Shown here: piece after piece, positions 1-7,876 of the stretch
How the letters are laid out: each line of letters opens with the position of its first letter
Position numbering within the stretch: position 1 is the stretch's first letter
Assembly (NCBI GenBank): GCA_964566545.1
Contig: CAZMIX010000001.1
Coordinates: 127,522 to 191,521 of the forward strand
DNA from: JAEYFP01 sp964566545
GTDB lineage: Bacteria > Bacillota > Clostridia > Lachnospirales > Lachnospiraceae
Reading direction: 5' to 3'
Length of the DNA: 64,000 bases
Position numbers and translations under genes: made by a program
The notes under the pieces: model-generated
Told to the model about the DNA's origin: nothing
What the model saw: the letters and a program-made list of their open reading frames with translations, nothing else
Database searches by the model: none

Positions 1-660
1 ATAGCGGATCAGCACGGCGAGCAGGCGGTATTGCGGATGCTCCTCATCCTGAAGCATCTCTTCCGTATAGGGATTGCTGACCGCGTAGAGATAGTCCTCG
101 CGGTCGATCGTCAAGAGCATTTTCGGATCATATTGGCGCATCTGCATATTATACTCATACTCCAAAAATGCTTTGGGATATTCTACTACGGCGTCTTCAT
201 GGATCAGCTCGGAAATCTGTATCATTTCATCCGGCATTTTATAACTGTTTGTTGCAGAAACATAGCCGTTTTTATACAGAAAATTGCCAGACAGCAGGAA
301 AATGGCCGCCAGTAGCATCGATACGACGATCGCCTGTTTTCTATCCTTGCTCAGAAGAATCAGCTTCACCGCGATATATGGCACGAGTACGATAACGGGT
401 GCAATCCAGAAAAAGCGGTAATACTCGCTGTTGACATCAAATATTTTATCGAGCAGCACAGGAGAAACCGGGTTGTACACGGTCAGCAGCAGCAAAACAG
501 CGCCCGGCAGAAACATCTGCTTTTCATGCTTTGTCCCTTTTAGGGCAACAAAAACAAGAGCCGCAAGATACAGCATAAAATAAGCACAATTTTCTGAATA
601 ATAGGAAAGGCATGCTTCCAAATAGCCAAACCCTTCTTCAAACACACGCAATGTCTGCAT
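1..660 (-). CDS. Membrane protein with extracytoplasmic tail, partial (C-terminus beyond window)
   Basis: The reading frame is open from an ATG at 658-660 through base 1, so 220 codons are visible and the C-terminus is missing. The start is preceded by AGGTGG at good spacing. About four hydrophobic segments lie in the first 125 residues, followed by a hydrophilic stretch rich in Tyr, Glu and Asp that should face outward. It is the last visible gene of the four-gene operon read from 3788 downward, 37 bases after the stop of its neighbour. By eye it shares its architecture, and a stretch around 'IQISELI', with the first gene of the operon (3048-3788, 'IQVMDVIL'), suggesting the two are paralogues. 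Function is unknown; surface polysaccharide or glycolipid assembly is inferred only from the nearby fucose/rhamnose genes. Confidence 0.75.
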   Translation of the reverse strand, partial: MQTLRVFEEGFGYLEACLSYYSENCAYFMLYLAALVFVALKGTKHEKQMFLPGAVLLLLTVYNPVSPVLLDKIFDVNSEYYRFFWIAPVIVLVPYIAVKLILLSKDRKQAIVVSMLLAAIFLLSGNFLYKNGYVSATNSYKMPDEMIQISELIHEDAVVEYPKAFLEYEYNMQMRQYDPKMLLTIDREDYLYAVSNPYTEEMLQDEEHPQYRLLAVLIRY

Positions 661-697
661 TTTCGTTCCACCTTTATTACAGGATTCCCCACTATCC

Positions 698-1765
698 CTA
701 ACGGGGATACGTGTACAGCACGAAATAACCTTTGACATAGGCGACGTAGGTCACCGCCATCACAAGTCCCGGCAGCATGCATGCGACATACCTCGGGAGT
801 ATTTTAATGTCTTTTTTAATCCATGCAAGCGGCAAAAACAGGATCGACAACTCCGCCGGCAGCAGCATGTTGGCCGATGAGGAAATTGTCATAGAGCCGA
901 AGCAAATGAGAAATATCATCAGCCAGATGCGCGGCGTCCGCTCCTCCTTTAACAGCAGCAAATATAAATAAAATACCGCCAGCAGGGACAGATTGCCGAC
1001 AATTGTCTTTCCCTCATAGGTTCGCGTCAATAAAAACAGGGATGACGTGTAAATCGTTACAAATGTCACATTAATAACGAACATCAGACCGAGCATGAGC
1101 ACAACGGCTTTTTCGTTTTGCACAAACAGCCGCTTTGTAATCAGATAATAAAGCAGATTCGTCAAAAGGATTATGACCGCCGCCATAATCGTCTTTGTCT
1201 GGATCAGCGCCGGAATGCCCGTAAGCTGACAGACAACAGCATCGTTCATGGAGTATGTCGCAAAGAAATACCGCATTTCATAGTGATCCAGCCATGCGCC
1301 GGTAAACGGATCGTAAACATTCATCATATCCGTCTCCACGGAGGTCGCGACGTTGGCCACATAGTAGGCGGCATCGAGCGTAAAATTATAGGATCGCGTT
1401 ACGATGATGATCTGCAGAATGACAATCAGAAGCAGCAGCGCGAAAATAGCCGGATGTGCCTTGATCTGCGCAGCGGTCAGTTTCAGCTTTTCATACCACG
1501 CCTTTCCGTTTCGCACACAAGAAACCAACACGATCGCACCCGCGATTGGCACCCAAATCCCAGTCAGCATTGACAAGGGTCGAAACCTCACCATGATTGG
1601 CACGCAGCAAAAAAAGAACAGGCTGTAATAAAGGAAAAAACCGATGAGGATACTGAGGCCGAGCGGCCAGTCCTGATTTTTCCGGCGCGTTACAAGCGTT
1701 CCAAATGCCAGATAAATTATGAAATTAGCGATCACACATCCGATTTCTCCCAACACCTGCAGCAT
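698..1765 (-). CDS. DUF6077-like polytopic membrane protein
   Basis: A 355-residue protein made almost entirely of hydrophobic segments (roughly nine to ten membrane helices), with short loops carrying acidic and Tyr residues, for example 'NFTLDAAYYVANVA' near residue 130. That layout (an Asp-containing loop after an early helix) recalls GT-C type glycosyltransferases, and the overall look matches the DUF6077 family of Bacillota, but no defined catalytic motif could be confirmed. Its start codon overlaps the stop of the upstream gene by one base, indicating translational coupling in the 3788-to-1 operon. Compared with the upstream gene it keeps a similar N-terminal membrane region, so the two may be paralogues. 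Confidence 0.65.
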   Translation of the reverse strand: MLQVLGEIGCVIANFIIYLAFGTLVTRRKNQDWPLGLSILIGFFLYYSLFFFCCVPIMVRFRPLSMLTGIWVPIAGAIVLVSCVRNGKAWYEKLKLTAAQIKAHPAIFALLLLIVILQIIIVTRSYNFTLDAAYYVANVATSVETDMMNVYDPFTGAWLDHYEMRYFFATYSMNDAVVCQLTGIPALIQTKTIMAAVIILLTNLLYYLITKRLFVQNEKAVVLMLGLMFVINVTFVTIYTSSLFLLTRTYEGKTIVGNLSLLAVFYLYLLLLKEERTPRIWLMIFLICFGSMTISSSANMLLPAELSILFLPLAWIKKDIKILPRYVACMLPGLVMAVTYVAYVKGYFVLYTYPR

Positions 1766-3051
1766 TAGTTTTCCTCTTCAATTCCCGTCAGATAATAAGT
1801 TTTGCCAACTTCCAAGCCCTTTTCATCGACACAGTATTCATAAGCGCCCTGCTCAGCTTCCGTATTGCCATACAAATACCATTGATCAAGCTGTGCCCCA
1901 TACTTTGTCAAAAACTCATACAGCGCCGCGCCGTTTCCGGCAGATCCGCCGCCGACCATGACGAGCTTTCCGTCGCTCTGCCTGACCAGATAGCCTTCGG
2001 CCGACTCGCTGTTTTCCGGCTTGAATTCATACAGGCTGCACCTCTCATCGAGTGAAAGCTGCAGATTCTGCGTCGCCTCATGCAGACTGTTGATTTTATT
2101 ATTTAAAATATAAATTGCGCCCGCGGCAAGCGCCGCAAACAGGAGCAGCACAATTCCCAAATTTCTCGCGTTCAAAATTTTATGCTTTCTCATATCTTCG
2201 TCCTCCCAGTCCTCTTTATCAATCCCGCCGTCTGCCGTCTCGGGTGTCTGCCCCTGCACTGTCAGCGTGAGCCAGATTAAAAACGGAAGAAAGCCCTGTA
2301 GCACAAAAGCTTCTCCTGAAAAATAACTGAACAACAGCGTCATATTAAGCGCATAGCCCGACTGATAGCCGAACATGTGCAGAATACATAAAAACAGAAC
2401 GGTCAGCATGCTTTTGCAGCGATCTCCCTGACAAAGCTTCTTTGCCAAAAGCGCATAGCCCATATAGTAAAGAGGAATCGTCACAAACTGGGACATGGAA
2501 AACGCAACCGTCAGCGGATGTTCTCCCAAAAGCCGCGCCGCAAATGCCCACAGCATCATCATCGGGGAACCAACCGCAAGCACGCCCGTTTCATAGGCGG
2601 CGGTCGCCTCTTTTAGCTGTCTTGTCGCATTCGGCTGATGATAGCTGTAAAGCGCGGTACTAAACATCTGGATGCCGATCAGCATAAGAACCGCCAGCAG
2701 CAACAGCCAAAACAGTTCTCCGTCTTCCCCCTTCAGACGGCGCACGCTGCTAACGCTCACTTCCTTGCTGTAGGAGAAAAAATCTTTGTGATACCGCAGC
2801 AGCACATAGAGGATAATCACTACAAGAAAAGCAAGCCAAAGCACGCCGGGCAGCATCAGCGAGACACCAGCCAAGGCAGACACCACGCTCAGTAACACAA
2901 AAACACCGATATTACAGATGCCGCCGCTCACAAACAGTAAAAAACCGCTCTTCTCTTCCTCCCTTCCGATGCGCACGAACAGATAGCCCGTAAAGCAGCT
3001 TGTGAGAAAAAAAAGAAATACAAACAGCAGAAGCTTCGCCCACAGTATCAT
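1765..3051 (-). CDS. Membrane protein fused to a degenerate metallo-beta-lactamase-like tail
   Basis: The 428 residues fall in two parts. Residues 1-280 are polytopic membrane sequence resembling the neighbouring DUF6077-like gene. After an acidic linker comes one more helix (about 300-320) and a soluble tail. The tail has the layout of the start of a metallo-beta-lactamase fold: 'GYLVRQSDGKLVMVGGG' corresponds to the usual strand and DGG turn, and 'WYLYGNTEAEQGAY' (391-404) lines up with the place where these enzymes carry W-x-x-T-H-x-H-x-D-H-x-G-A. None of the metal ligands is present and the chain ends about 24 residues later. It therefore cannot be an active hydrolase. It overlaps the upstream gene by four bases (ATGA). 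The family assignment is inference. Confidence 0.6.
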   Translation of the reverse strand: MILWAKLLLFVFLFFLTSCFTGYLFVRIGREEEKSGFLLFVSGGICNIGVFVLLSVVSALAGVSLMLPGVLWLAFLVVIILYVLLRYHKDFFSYSKEVSVSSVRRLKGEDGELFWLLLLAVLMLIGIQMFSTALYSYHQPNATRQLKEATAAYETGVLAVGSPMMMLWAFAARLLGEHPLTVAFSMSQFVTIPLYYMGYALLAKKLCQGDRCKSMLTVLFLCILHMFGYQSGYALNMTLLFSYFSGEAFVLQGFLPFLIWLTLTVQGQTPETADGGIDKEDWEDEDMRKHKILNARNLGIVLLLFAALAAGAIYILNNKINSLHEATQNLQLSLDERCSLYEFKPENSESAEGYLVRQSDGKLVMVGGGSAGNGAALYEFLTKYGAQLDQWYLYGNTEAEQGAYEYCVDEKGLEVGKTYYLTGIEEEN

Positions 3052-3788
3052 ATACCGTTTCCTTCCGTTTCTTTATAGATTTCCCATTTACCGACCGTAT
3101 CTGCCAGTTGAAAGCCAAAGGAGGTAAGCGGGAATTCCGGATAATATTTTTCAGAGTTCAGGATGACATACCCGCAACCGTTTTCCATTGCGATATCCGC
3201 CACGGTTTTCATGTTCGGCACAGAGCCGGACAATTGTTCATAAACTGCCCGCGCATCCTCCGAAAGCAGCGAAACATCTCCGTTTTTCGGATAATCATAA
3301 AGCGTTTCAAAGCGGGAGCTGTACATCTTTAAATATGGCGCAAAGCCCGGCGGCGCAACGACCTTCGGATGATCGTCATCGGCAAGGATTACATCCATCA
3401 CTTGTATATATTCTGTCCTGATATGCATCGTATTTTCACTTTTTTCAAAATATTCTCCGTTTAAGACCCTCGTCCCGCTTAAACAAAGTGTGAGCAAACA
3501 CAAAAAAAGCGCAAGCATTCCCATCGGGGAAACCTTTTTTTTCTGTCCGTTATTTTTAGCAGGGGAAAACAAGAAACCGGAAATACCGCTTCCCGCATAC
3601 GCAATCCCCGTCCAAACGGATAGTAAAAAGACAGCCGGATGCAGTCTCTGCCTGCCGTTTTCATTCTTTTTCTCCGTTAAGTAAATCATCAGAACGGACA
3701 CAAGAAAAAGCACAAGCAACTTTCCCGTGCCTCGATAATTTTCATATGTCGTAAGAAACTGCTGATATACCTCTTTCATTGCCTGCAT
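3048..3788 (-). CDS. Small membrane protein with extracytoplasmic C-terminal domain
   Basis: First gene of the four-gene operon, 246 residues. Hydrophobic segments at about 22-40, 50-72 and 87-107 are followed by a soluble domain of about 130 residues ('HPKVVAPPGFAPYLKMYSS') that should be outside the membrane. No catalytic motif is recognised. A well-formed promoter lies about 90 bases upstream (3880-3908). The architecture parallels the last gene of the operon (1-660), so the operon reads short-tail protein, DUF6077-like, DUF6077-like, short-tail protein, as if a two-gene module had been duplicated in mirror order. Role unknown. Confidence 0.65.
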   Translation of the reverse strand: MQAMKEVYQQFLTTYENYRGTGKLLVLFLVSVLMIYLTEKKNENGRQRLHPAVFLLSVWTGIAYAGSGISGFLFSPAKNNGQKKKVSPMGMLALFLCLLTLCLSGTRVLNGEYFEKSENTMHIRTEYIQVMDVILADDDHPKVVAPPGFAPYLKMYSSRFETLYDYPKNGDVSLLSEDARAVYEQLSGSVPNMKTVADIAMENGCGYVILNSEKYYPEFPLTSFGFQLADTVGKWEIYKETEGNGI

Positions 3789-3879
3789 TTCCCTCTGCCG
3801 ATCGTATGCGCGGCATTTTATTTCCTGCGAGGCTCATCGCTCAGACATGCCGCCGCTCAATTTTCTACCGATAACTAAC

Positions 3880-3908
3880 ATTATACAAGAAAAATACTTC
3901 TACAACAA
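3880..3908 (-). promoter_or_regulatory. Sigma-A type promoter of the 3788-to-1 membrane-protein operon
   Basis: On the minus strand TTGTTG (3908-3903), a 17-base spacer and a perfect TATAAT (3885-3880). Transcription would start near 3873, leaving a leader of about 85 bases. It is the only strong promoter seen for the four genes. Confidence 0.7.
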
Positions 3909-3976
3909 GGGCTTTCCTAAAAACAAAAGAGACCGGTTCTGACGTTCATTCGTTATTAATAACATTTTTGTTCTTC

Positions 3977-4005
3977 TTGTTAAGCATTGCAGAATCTTAT
4001 ATAAT
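3977..4005 (+). promoter_or_regulatory. Sigma-A type promoter of nth
   Basis: TTGTTA (3977-3982), 17-base spacer, TATAAT (4000-4005). It stands back to back with the promoter at 3880-3908, so the 310-base region between the membrane operon and nth holds two divergent promoters and no gene. Confidence 0.75.
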
Positions 4006-4100
4006 AATTACGACTAAAGAACGGTCTACATATAATAGGAAGAAAACCGCTCCGGCAACATAGGTCGAATGCCCGCCTGAGGAGCTATATGGAGGAATCA

Positions 4101-4739
4101 ATGACAAAAGATAAACTAACACAGATTTTGGCTGCATTGGATCAAAAATATGGCACAAAAAAGGAGAATTTTCTGCATGAAGAGGACTGGCAGCTTTTGG
4201 TCGCAATTATGCTGAGCGCCCAAAGTACAGATGAACAGGTCTATCAGGTGCTGCCTGACTTGTGGGCGTACTTTACCTCACTGGAGCAACTGGCAGCATC
4301 CACCGAAGAAGAAATCGGCAATCGAATCAGAACCATCGGACTATATCGGGTAAAAGCCAAAAATATAAAGAGGTGCTGTAATCAGATTCTTGGAGAATAC
4401 GGCGGAAAAGTCCCCACTTCCATCGAACAGTTATTGACACTGTCAGGTGTTGGACGAAAAACAGCCACGCTGTTTTTGGCGGATGCCTATCAAATACCGG
4501 GCGTCACTGTGGATACGCACGTGTTTCGCATTGCAAAGCGGATCGGCTGGACGGCAGGAAAGAACCCCGTTGAGGTGGAATTGGAATTGATGAAGCTCCT
4601 CCCAAAGGAGCACTGGAACCGGATTAATTTCCAATTAATTTACCACGGCCGAAGTATTTGCACCGCGAGAAAGTGTGAATGCAGTCGATGTTTTTTGAGT
4701 GAGTTGTGTGATAAAATAATAGATTTCGATAAAAAGTAG
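4101..4739 (+). CDS. nth: Endonuclease III, DNA glycosylase/AP lyase
   Basis: Base-excision repair enzyme that removes oxidised pyrimidines and cuts the abasic site. With the chosen start the helix-hairpin-helix 'LSGVGRKTA' places the catalytic Lys at residue 120 and 'VDTH' places the catalytic Asp at 138, the same numbering as the E. coli enzyme. The C-terminus carries the four-cysteine iron-sulfur loop with the C-x6-C-x2-C-x5-C spacing. The ATG at 4101 is preferred over one at 4089 because GGAGG sits six bases before 4101 and would lie inside the longer version. The protein has 212 residues, the normal size, and its own promoter lies at 3977-4005. Confidence 0.95.
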   Translation: MTKDKLTQILAALDQKYGTKKENFLHEEDWQLLVAIMLSAQSTDEQVYQVLPDLWAYFTSLEQLAASTEEEIGNRIRTIGLYRVKAKNIKRCCNQILGEYGGKVPTSIEQLLTLSGVGRKTATLFLADAYQIPGVTVDTHVFRIAKRIGWTAGKNPVEVELELMKLLPKEHWNRINFQLIYHGRSICTARKCECSRCFLSELCDKIIDFDKK

Positions 4740-4847
4740 TATTTTATGACAATAGATTTCAGAAATTGTCGAACACTTTTTGTTTTCTTATTTGATAATC
4801 TATGCTACCATATTTTTATGCTGTACTATGGAAAGGGGGAAATTACA

Positions 4848-5174
4848 ATGCTATGCGGATGGCTGTCTCCTATCGGAAGCTTCTATCCATGCGGTCCTTA
4901 CGGTCATGTTGATCTGGCAAATGAACTTGCAAAAGAGCATTATTCTGATTTATCCTATTCAACCTGTGAGGATGATTTTCTTTTGCAAAATCAATGGATG
5001 AAGTTATTTTGTGATGGAATAGTAATTGGGGACTTTTTCCATCTCGAACCATCCACACCGGTAAAACTAATTACCGATGAACAGATTCACTTTATCACCA
5101 AGCAGCATTACCGCTTATCACGAAAGCAGGAACGCTGCCTGAGTATGTATCTAGAAGCAGAAACACTTCTCTGA
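4848..5174 (+). CDS. Small hypothetical protein, 108 residues
   Basis: The start at 4848 is chosen because AAAGGGGG lies just upstream; an earlier in-frame ATG at 4746 has no ribosome site and would add a hydrophobic extension. The product is soluble and has three Cys in its first half ('MLCGW', 'FYPCGPYGHVD', 'YSTCEDDF'). No family is recognised. It follows nth by about 110 bases and is closed by the strong hairpin at 5233-5278. It reads as a real gene because of the ribosome site and terminator, but its role is unknown. Confidence 0.6.
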   Translation: MLCGWLSPIGSFYPCGPYGHVDLANELAKEHYSDLSYSTCEDDFLLQNQWMKLFCDGIVIGDFFHLEPSTPVKLITDEQIHFITKQHYRLSRKQERCLSMYLEAETLL

Positions 5175-5232
5175 TTTTCAGAGGAATGTTAGACCGTGGA
5201 CAACATTTGAAATCTAGTTCCGGATTTCTGTC

Positions 5233-5278
5233 AAAAAAGCCAAAAGGTGAAAAGCTACATAAACCTTTTGGCTTTTTT
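5233..5278 (+). terminator. Rho-independent terminator
   Basis: A perfect 16-base stem (AAAAAAGCCAAAAGGT with its complement ACCTTTTGGCTTTTTT) around a 14-base loop, with an A run on one side and a T run on the other. It can end transcription of the 4848 gene and, in the other direction, protect it from read-through. Confidence 0.9.
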
Positions 5279-5397
5279 GATGTTTGATTTAATAAAGTTA
5301 ATATAGCAACATCCCGTTTTTATCGATACAAGAAATCAGAAAAACCACCAGAAGAAACTTTTCTGCTTAATCTTAAATTTTATGGACTCTGGAATTT

Positions 5398-5422
5398 AAA
5401 ACCCCACATAGCGCGGGGTTTT
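5398..5422 (-). terminator. Probable terminator of the gmd-fcl operon
   Basis: Inverted repeat AAAACCCC ... GGGGTTTT with a nine-base loop, about 50 bases after the fcl stop. The T run is only four bases, so it may be weak. Apart from this hairpin and the one at 5233-5278, nothing was seen in 5175-5474. Confidence 0.5.
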
Positions 5423-5474
5423 AGCGTAGGTTTTTATTCATTTCATAAAACATTCCTCTGTTATCATTTATCAA

Positions 5475-6416
5475 TCAAAGCTTCGCCTGATCCATATTCC
5501 CAACAAACCAGTCATAGGCGAGCTTTACGCCTTCCTCCAAATCAATTTTATGAGTCCAGCCAAGCGCGTGAAGCTTATCGACGCTTGTAAGCTTACGCGG
5601 GGTTCCGTCCGGCATATTGCTGTTCCAGATAATTTCACCCGTAAAGCCAACGATCCTTTTTACCGTTTCAGCAAGCTCTTTGATCGTCACTTCCTTGCCT
5701 GTTCCAATATTTACATGCTGCTCGCCGCTATAATTTTCCAGCAAAAACGTGCAGGCATCTGCCATATCGTCAACATAAAGAAATTCCCGCAGCGGACTTC
5801 CGGTTCCCCAAAGCTCCACTGTTTTTTCCTGATTCACCTTCGCCTCATGAAATTTGCGGATCATGGCCGGCATGACATGGGAATTTTCCAAATCATAATT
5901 ATCATAAGGTCCATACAGATTCGTCGGCATACAGCTGATAAAATCATCTCCATACTGACGCTTGAAAAATTTGCACATTTCCAGGCCGGAAATTTTTGCG
6001 ATCGCATAAGCCTCGTTCGTCTCCTCGAGCGGTCCCGTCAACAGGGCGTCTTCAGGAATCGGCTGCGGCGCCATGCGCGGGTAAATGCAGGTGCTGCCTA
6101 AAAACAACAGCTTCTTGACTTGATAGTCATGTGCGCTTTTGATAACATTACATTGAATCTGCATATTATCATAGGCGAAATCTGCCGGGGCCGTGTTGTT
6201 GGCATTGATTCCGCCAACCTTTGCAGCCGCCAGTACGACATACTCCGGGCGCTCTTTTTTAAAGAACTCACGCACATCCGCCTGATTAAGCAAATCCAGC
6301 TCCCGATGTGTCCTTCCTATAATATTTGTATAACCCTTTGACTGCAGATTACGGACAATCGCAGACCCAACAAGCCCGCGGTGTCCCGCAACATAGATCT
6401 TTGCATTTTTATCCAT
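5475..6416 (-). CDS. fcl: GDP-L-fucose synthase
   Basis: NADPH-dependent epimerase/reductase converting GDP-4-keto-6-deoxymannose to GDP-L-fucose in the cytoplasm. The 313 residues form an extended short-chain dehydrogenase: the nucleotide-binding glycine motif 'GHRGLVGSA' near residue 12, the serine segment 'GSTCIYP' near 108, and the catalytic Y-x3-K in 'YAIAK' near 137, as in the WcaG/Fcl family. It lies 36 bases downstream of gmd, which makes its substrate, so the pair is a complete GDP-mannose to GDP-fucose branch. The length is normal and all catalytic residues are present. Confidence 0.95.
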   Translation of the reverse strand: MDKNAKIYVAGHRGLVGSAIVRNLQSKGYTNIIGRTHRELDLLNQADVREFFKKERPEYVVLAAAKVGGINANNTAPADFAYDNMQIQCNVIKSAHDYQVKKLLFLGSTCIYPRMAPQPIPEDALLTGPLEETNEAYAIAKISGLEMCKFFKRQYGDDFISCMPTNLYGPYDNYDLENSHVMPAMIRKFHEAKVNQEKTVELWGTGSPLREFLYVDDMADACTFLLENYSGEQHVNIGTGKEVTIKELAETVKRIVGFTGEIIWNSNMPDGTPRKLTSVDKLHALGWTHKIDLEEGVKLAYDWFVGNMDQAKL

Positions 6417-6452
6417 ACTATCACTTCCACTCTCTGTTTATAATCGGATTCC

Positions 6453-7526
6453 CTATTTTTGATTTTTATTTCTGAATTCCTCAGCGCCCATTCCAGCAAT
6501 ATCCTTCATGTCGCTGTCCACCATCATCGCCACAAGCCCCTTGAAATCGACCTTGCGCTTCCAGCCAAGCTCTTTCTCCGCTTTTGTGCAATCACCCCAG
6601 AGGAACTCAACTTCGGCAGGTCTAAAATAACGCGGATTTACATCCACAAGCAATCTTCCATTCGCTTTGTCATACCCCTTTTCTCCGACACCGGTGCCCT
6701 TCCACTCAATTTCAATGCCTACCTCTTTAAAAGAAAGCTCGACAAATTCACGAACCGTATGAGTCTCATTCGTCGCCAGCACATAATCACCCGGCTTGTC
6801 TTGCTGAAGAACCCGCCACATGCCTTCCACATAATCGCCGGCGAAGCCCCAGTCACGCTTTGCATCCAAATTACCAAGAGACAGCTTTTCGCGTTCATCT
6901 GCCATGATGGAAGCGACCGCGCGGGTAATTTTTCTCGTTACAAACGTCTCGCCTCTTCTCGGAGATTCATGATTGAATAAAATGCCATTGCAGGCAAATA
7001 AGTTATAAGCCTCTCTGTAATTTACCGTGATCCAGTACGCATACAGCTTTGCAGCGCCATATGGACTTTTCGGATAGAACGGCGTCTTTTCGCTCTGCGG
7101 AGCCGTCTCCGGCAACCCACCGAACAACTCGGAAGTAGACGCCTGATAGAATTTACAATGTACACCGCTCTTTTTAATCGCATCCAGCAGCCTCAGCGTA
7201 CCGATACCCGTCGTCTCCGCCGTATACTCAGGAACCTCAAATGACACTGCAACATGTGATTGTGCTGCAAGATTATAAATTTCGGTAGGCTGAATTTGCT
7301 CAATCAATCGATTCAAATTACTGGAATCCGTCAAGTCACCGTGGTGAAGAAATAACGTCCTGTCCCTGATTTCCCTGTCAAAATATAAATGGTCAATTCT
7401 CTCCGTGCTAATACTGCTGTGCCTGCGGATAATACCGTGCACCTCATAGCCCTTCTCAAGAAGCAGTTCCGCAAGATAAGAACCATCCTGTCCCGTAATT
7501 CCCGTAATCAATGCAACATTTCTCAT
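6453..7526 (-). CDS. gmd: GDP-mannose 4,6-dehydratase
   Basis: First step of GDP-fucose (or GDP-rhamnose) synthesis from GDP-mannose. The 357-residue protein begins with the NADP-binding motif 'ITGITGQDGSYL', has 'STSELFG' around residue 130 and the catalytic Y-x3-K in 'SPYGAAK' around 155, followed by the typical 'NHESPRRGETFVTRK' segment. AAGGAG precedes the ATG. Its partner fcl follows 36 bases later, so the two are almost certainly one transcript. Activated fucose implies a fucosylated surface polysaccharide or glycoprotein, in keeping with rmlD and the membrane glycosyltransferase-like genes nearby. Confidence 0.95.
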   Translation of the reverse strand: MRNVALITGITGQDGSYLAELLLEKGYEVHGIIRRHSSISTERIDHLYFDREIRDRTLFLHHGDLTDSSNLNRLIEQIQPTEIYNLAAQSHVAVSFEVPEYTAETTGIGTLRLLDAIKKSGVHCKFYQASTSELFGGLPETAPQSEKTPFYPKSPYGAAKLYAYWITVNYREAYNLFACNGILFNHESPRRGETFVTRKITRAVASIMADEREKLSLGNLDAKRDWGFAGDYVEGMWRVLQQDKPGDYVLATNETHTVREFVELSFKEVGIEIEWKGTGVGEKGYDKANGRLLVDVNPRYFRPAEVEFLWGDCTKAEKELGWKRKVDFKGLVAMMVDSDMKDIAGMGAEEFRNKNQK

Positions 7527-7654
7527 ATAAAGTCTCCTTTAAATCATCCATTCTTCTGTTTTTTGTTTTATTTTGCACTAGCAAAAATCAGTATACTCCT
7601 TTATAATACAAGTATCTACGTTAAAAATTGCTATCTAATGGTAAGATATTGCGC

Positions 7655-7775
7655 GATAAGCAGAGCCATATAAACGAAAGACTGGCTGCTGTGCTCGCAC
7701 AAGCAGACAGGATTCCGTTTATATGGGGAGCAACGCGACCGAAAATCCGCTAGGATTTGAGGTGCTCTGCTTATC
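7655..7775. repeat. Long interrupted inverted repeat (structured intergenic element)
   Basis: The 22 bases at 7655-7676 are complementary to two blocks downstream: CGTTTATATG (7716-7725) and GCTCTGCTTATC (7764-7775). The loop itself contains a short hairpin (TGTGC-TC-GCACA near 7691-7702), and the spacer between the two right-hand blocks holds AAATCC-GCTA-GGATTT. The whole piece could fold as a branched cruciform, like a REP or small non-autonomous element. It lies in the 350-base gene-free stretch between gmd and the AraC gene and overlaps the first direct repeat described next. Confidence 0.7.
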
Positions 7776-7862
7776 TCCCCACAGCCTGGCCATTTTACAC
7801 GCGAGCAACGCGACCGAAAATCCGCTAGGATTTGAGGTTCCCTGCTTATCGCCTCACAGCCT
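7728..7862. repeat. Two direct copies of a 60-bp repeat upstream of araC-type gene
   Basis: Copies at 7728-7787 and 7803-7862, offset by 75 bases and differing at only four positions. Each contains the small hairpin AAATCC-GCTA-GGATTT. The second copy ends four bases before the GGGAGG ribosome site of the AraC-family gene, so the repeats lie in its 5' leader. An open frame runs through both copies and encodes a repeated peptide, but it has no ribosome site and is not called as a gene. Confidence 0.8.
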
Positions 7863-7876
7863 ACAGGGAGGATTAT

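Noticed and set aside
540..782. An 80-codon minus-strand frame across the junction of two membrane genes
   Set aside because: It overlaps the end of one gene and the start of the next in a third frame; both neighbours have clear starts and membrane-protein composition.
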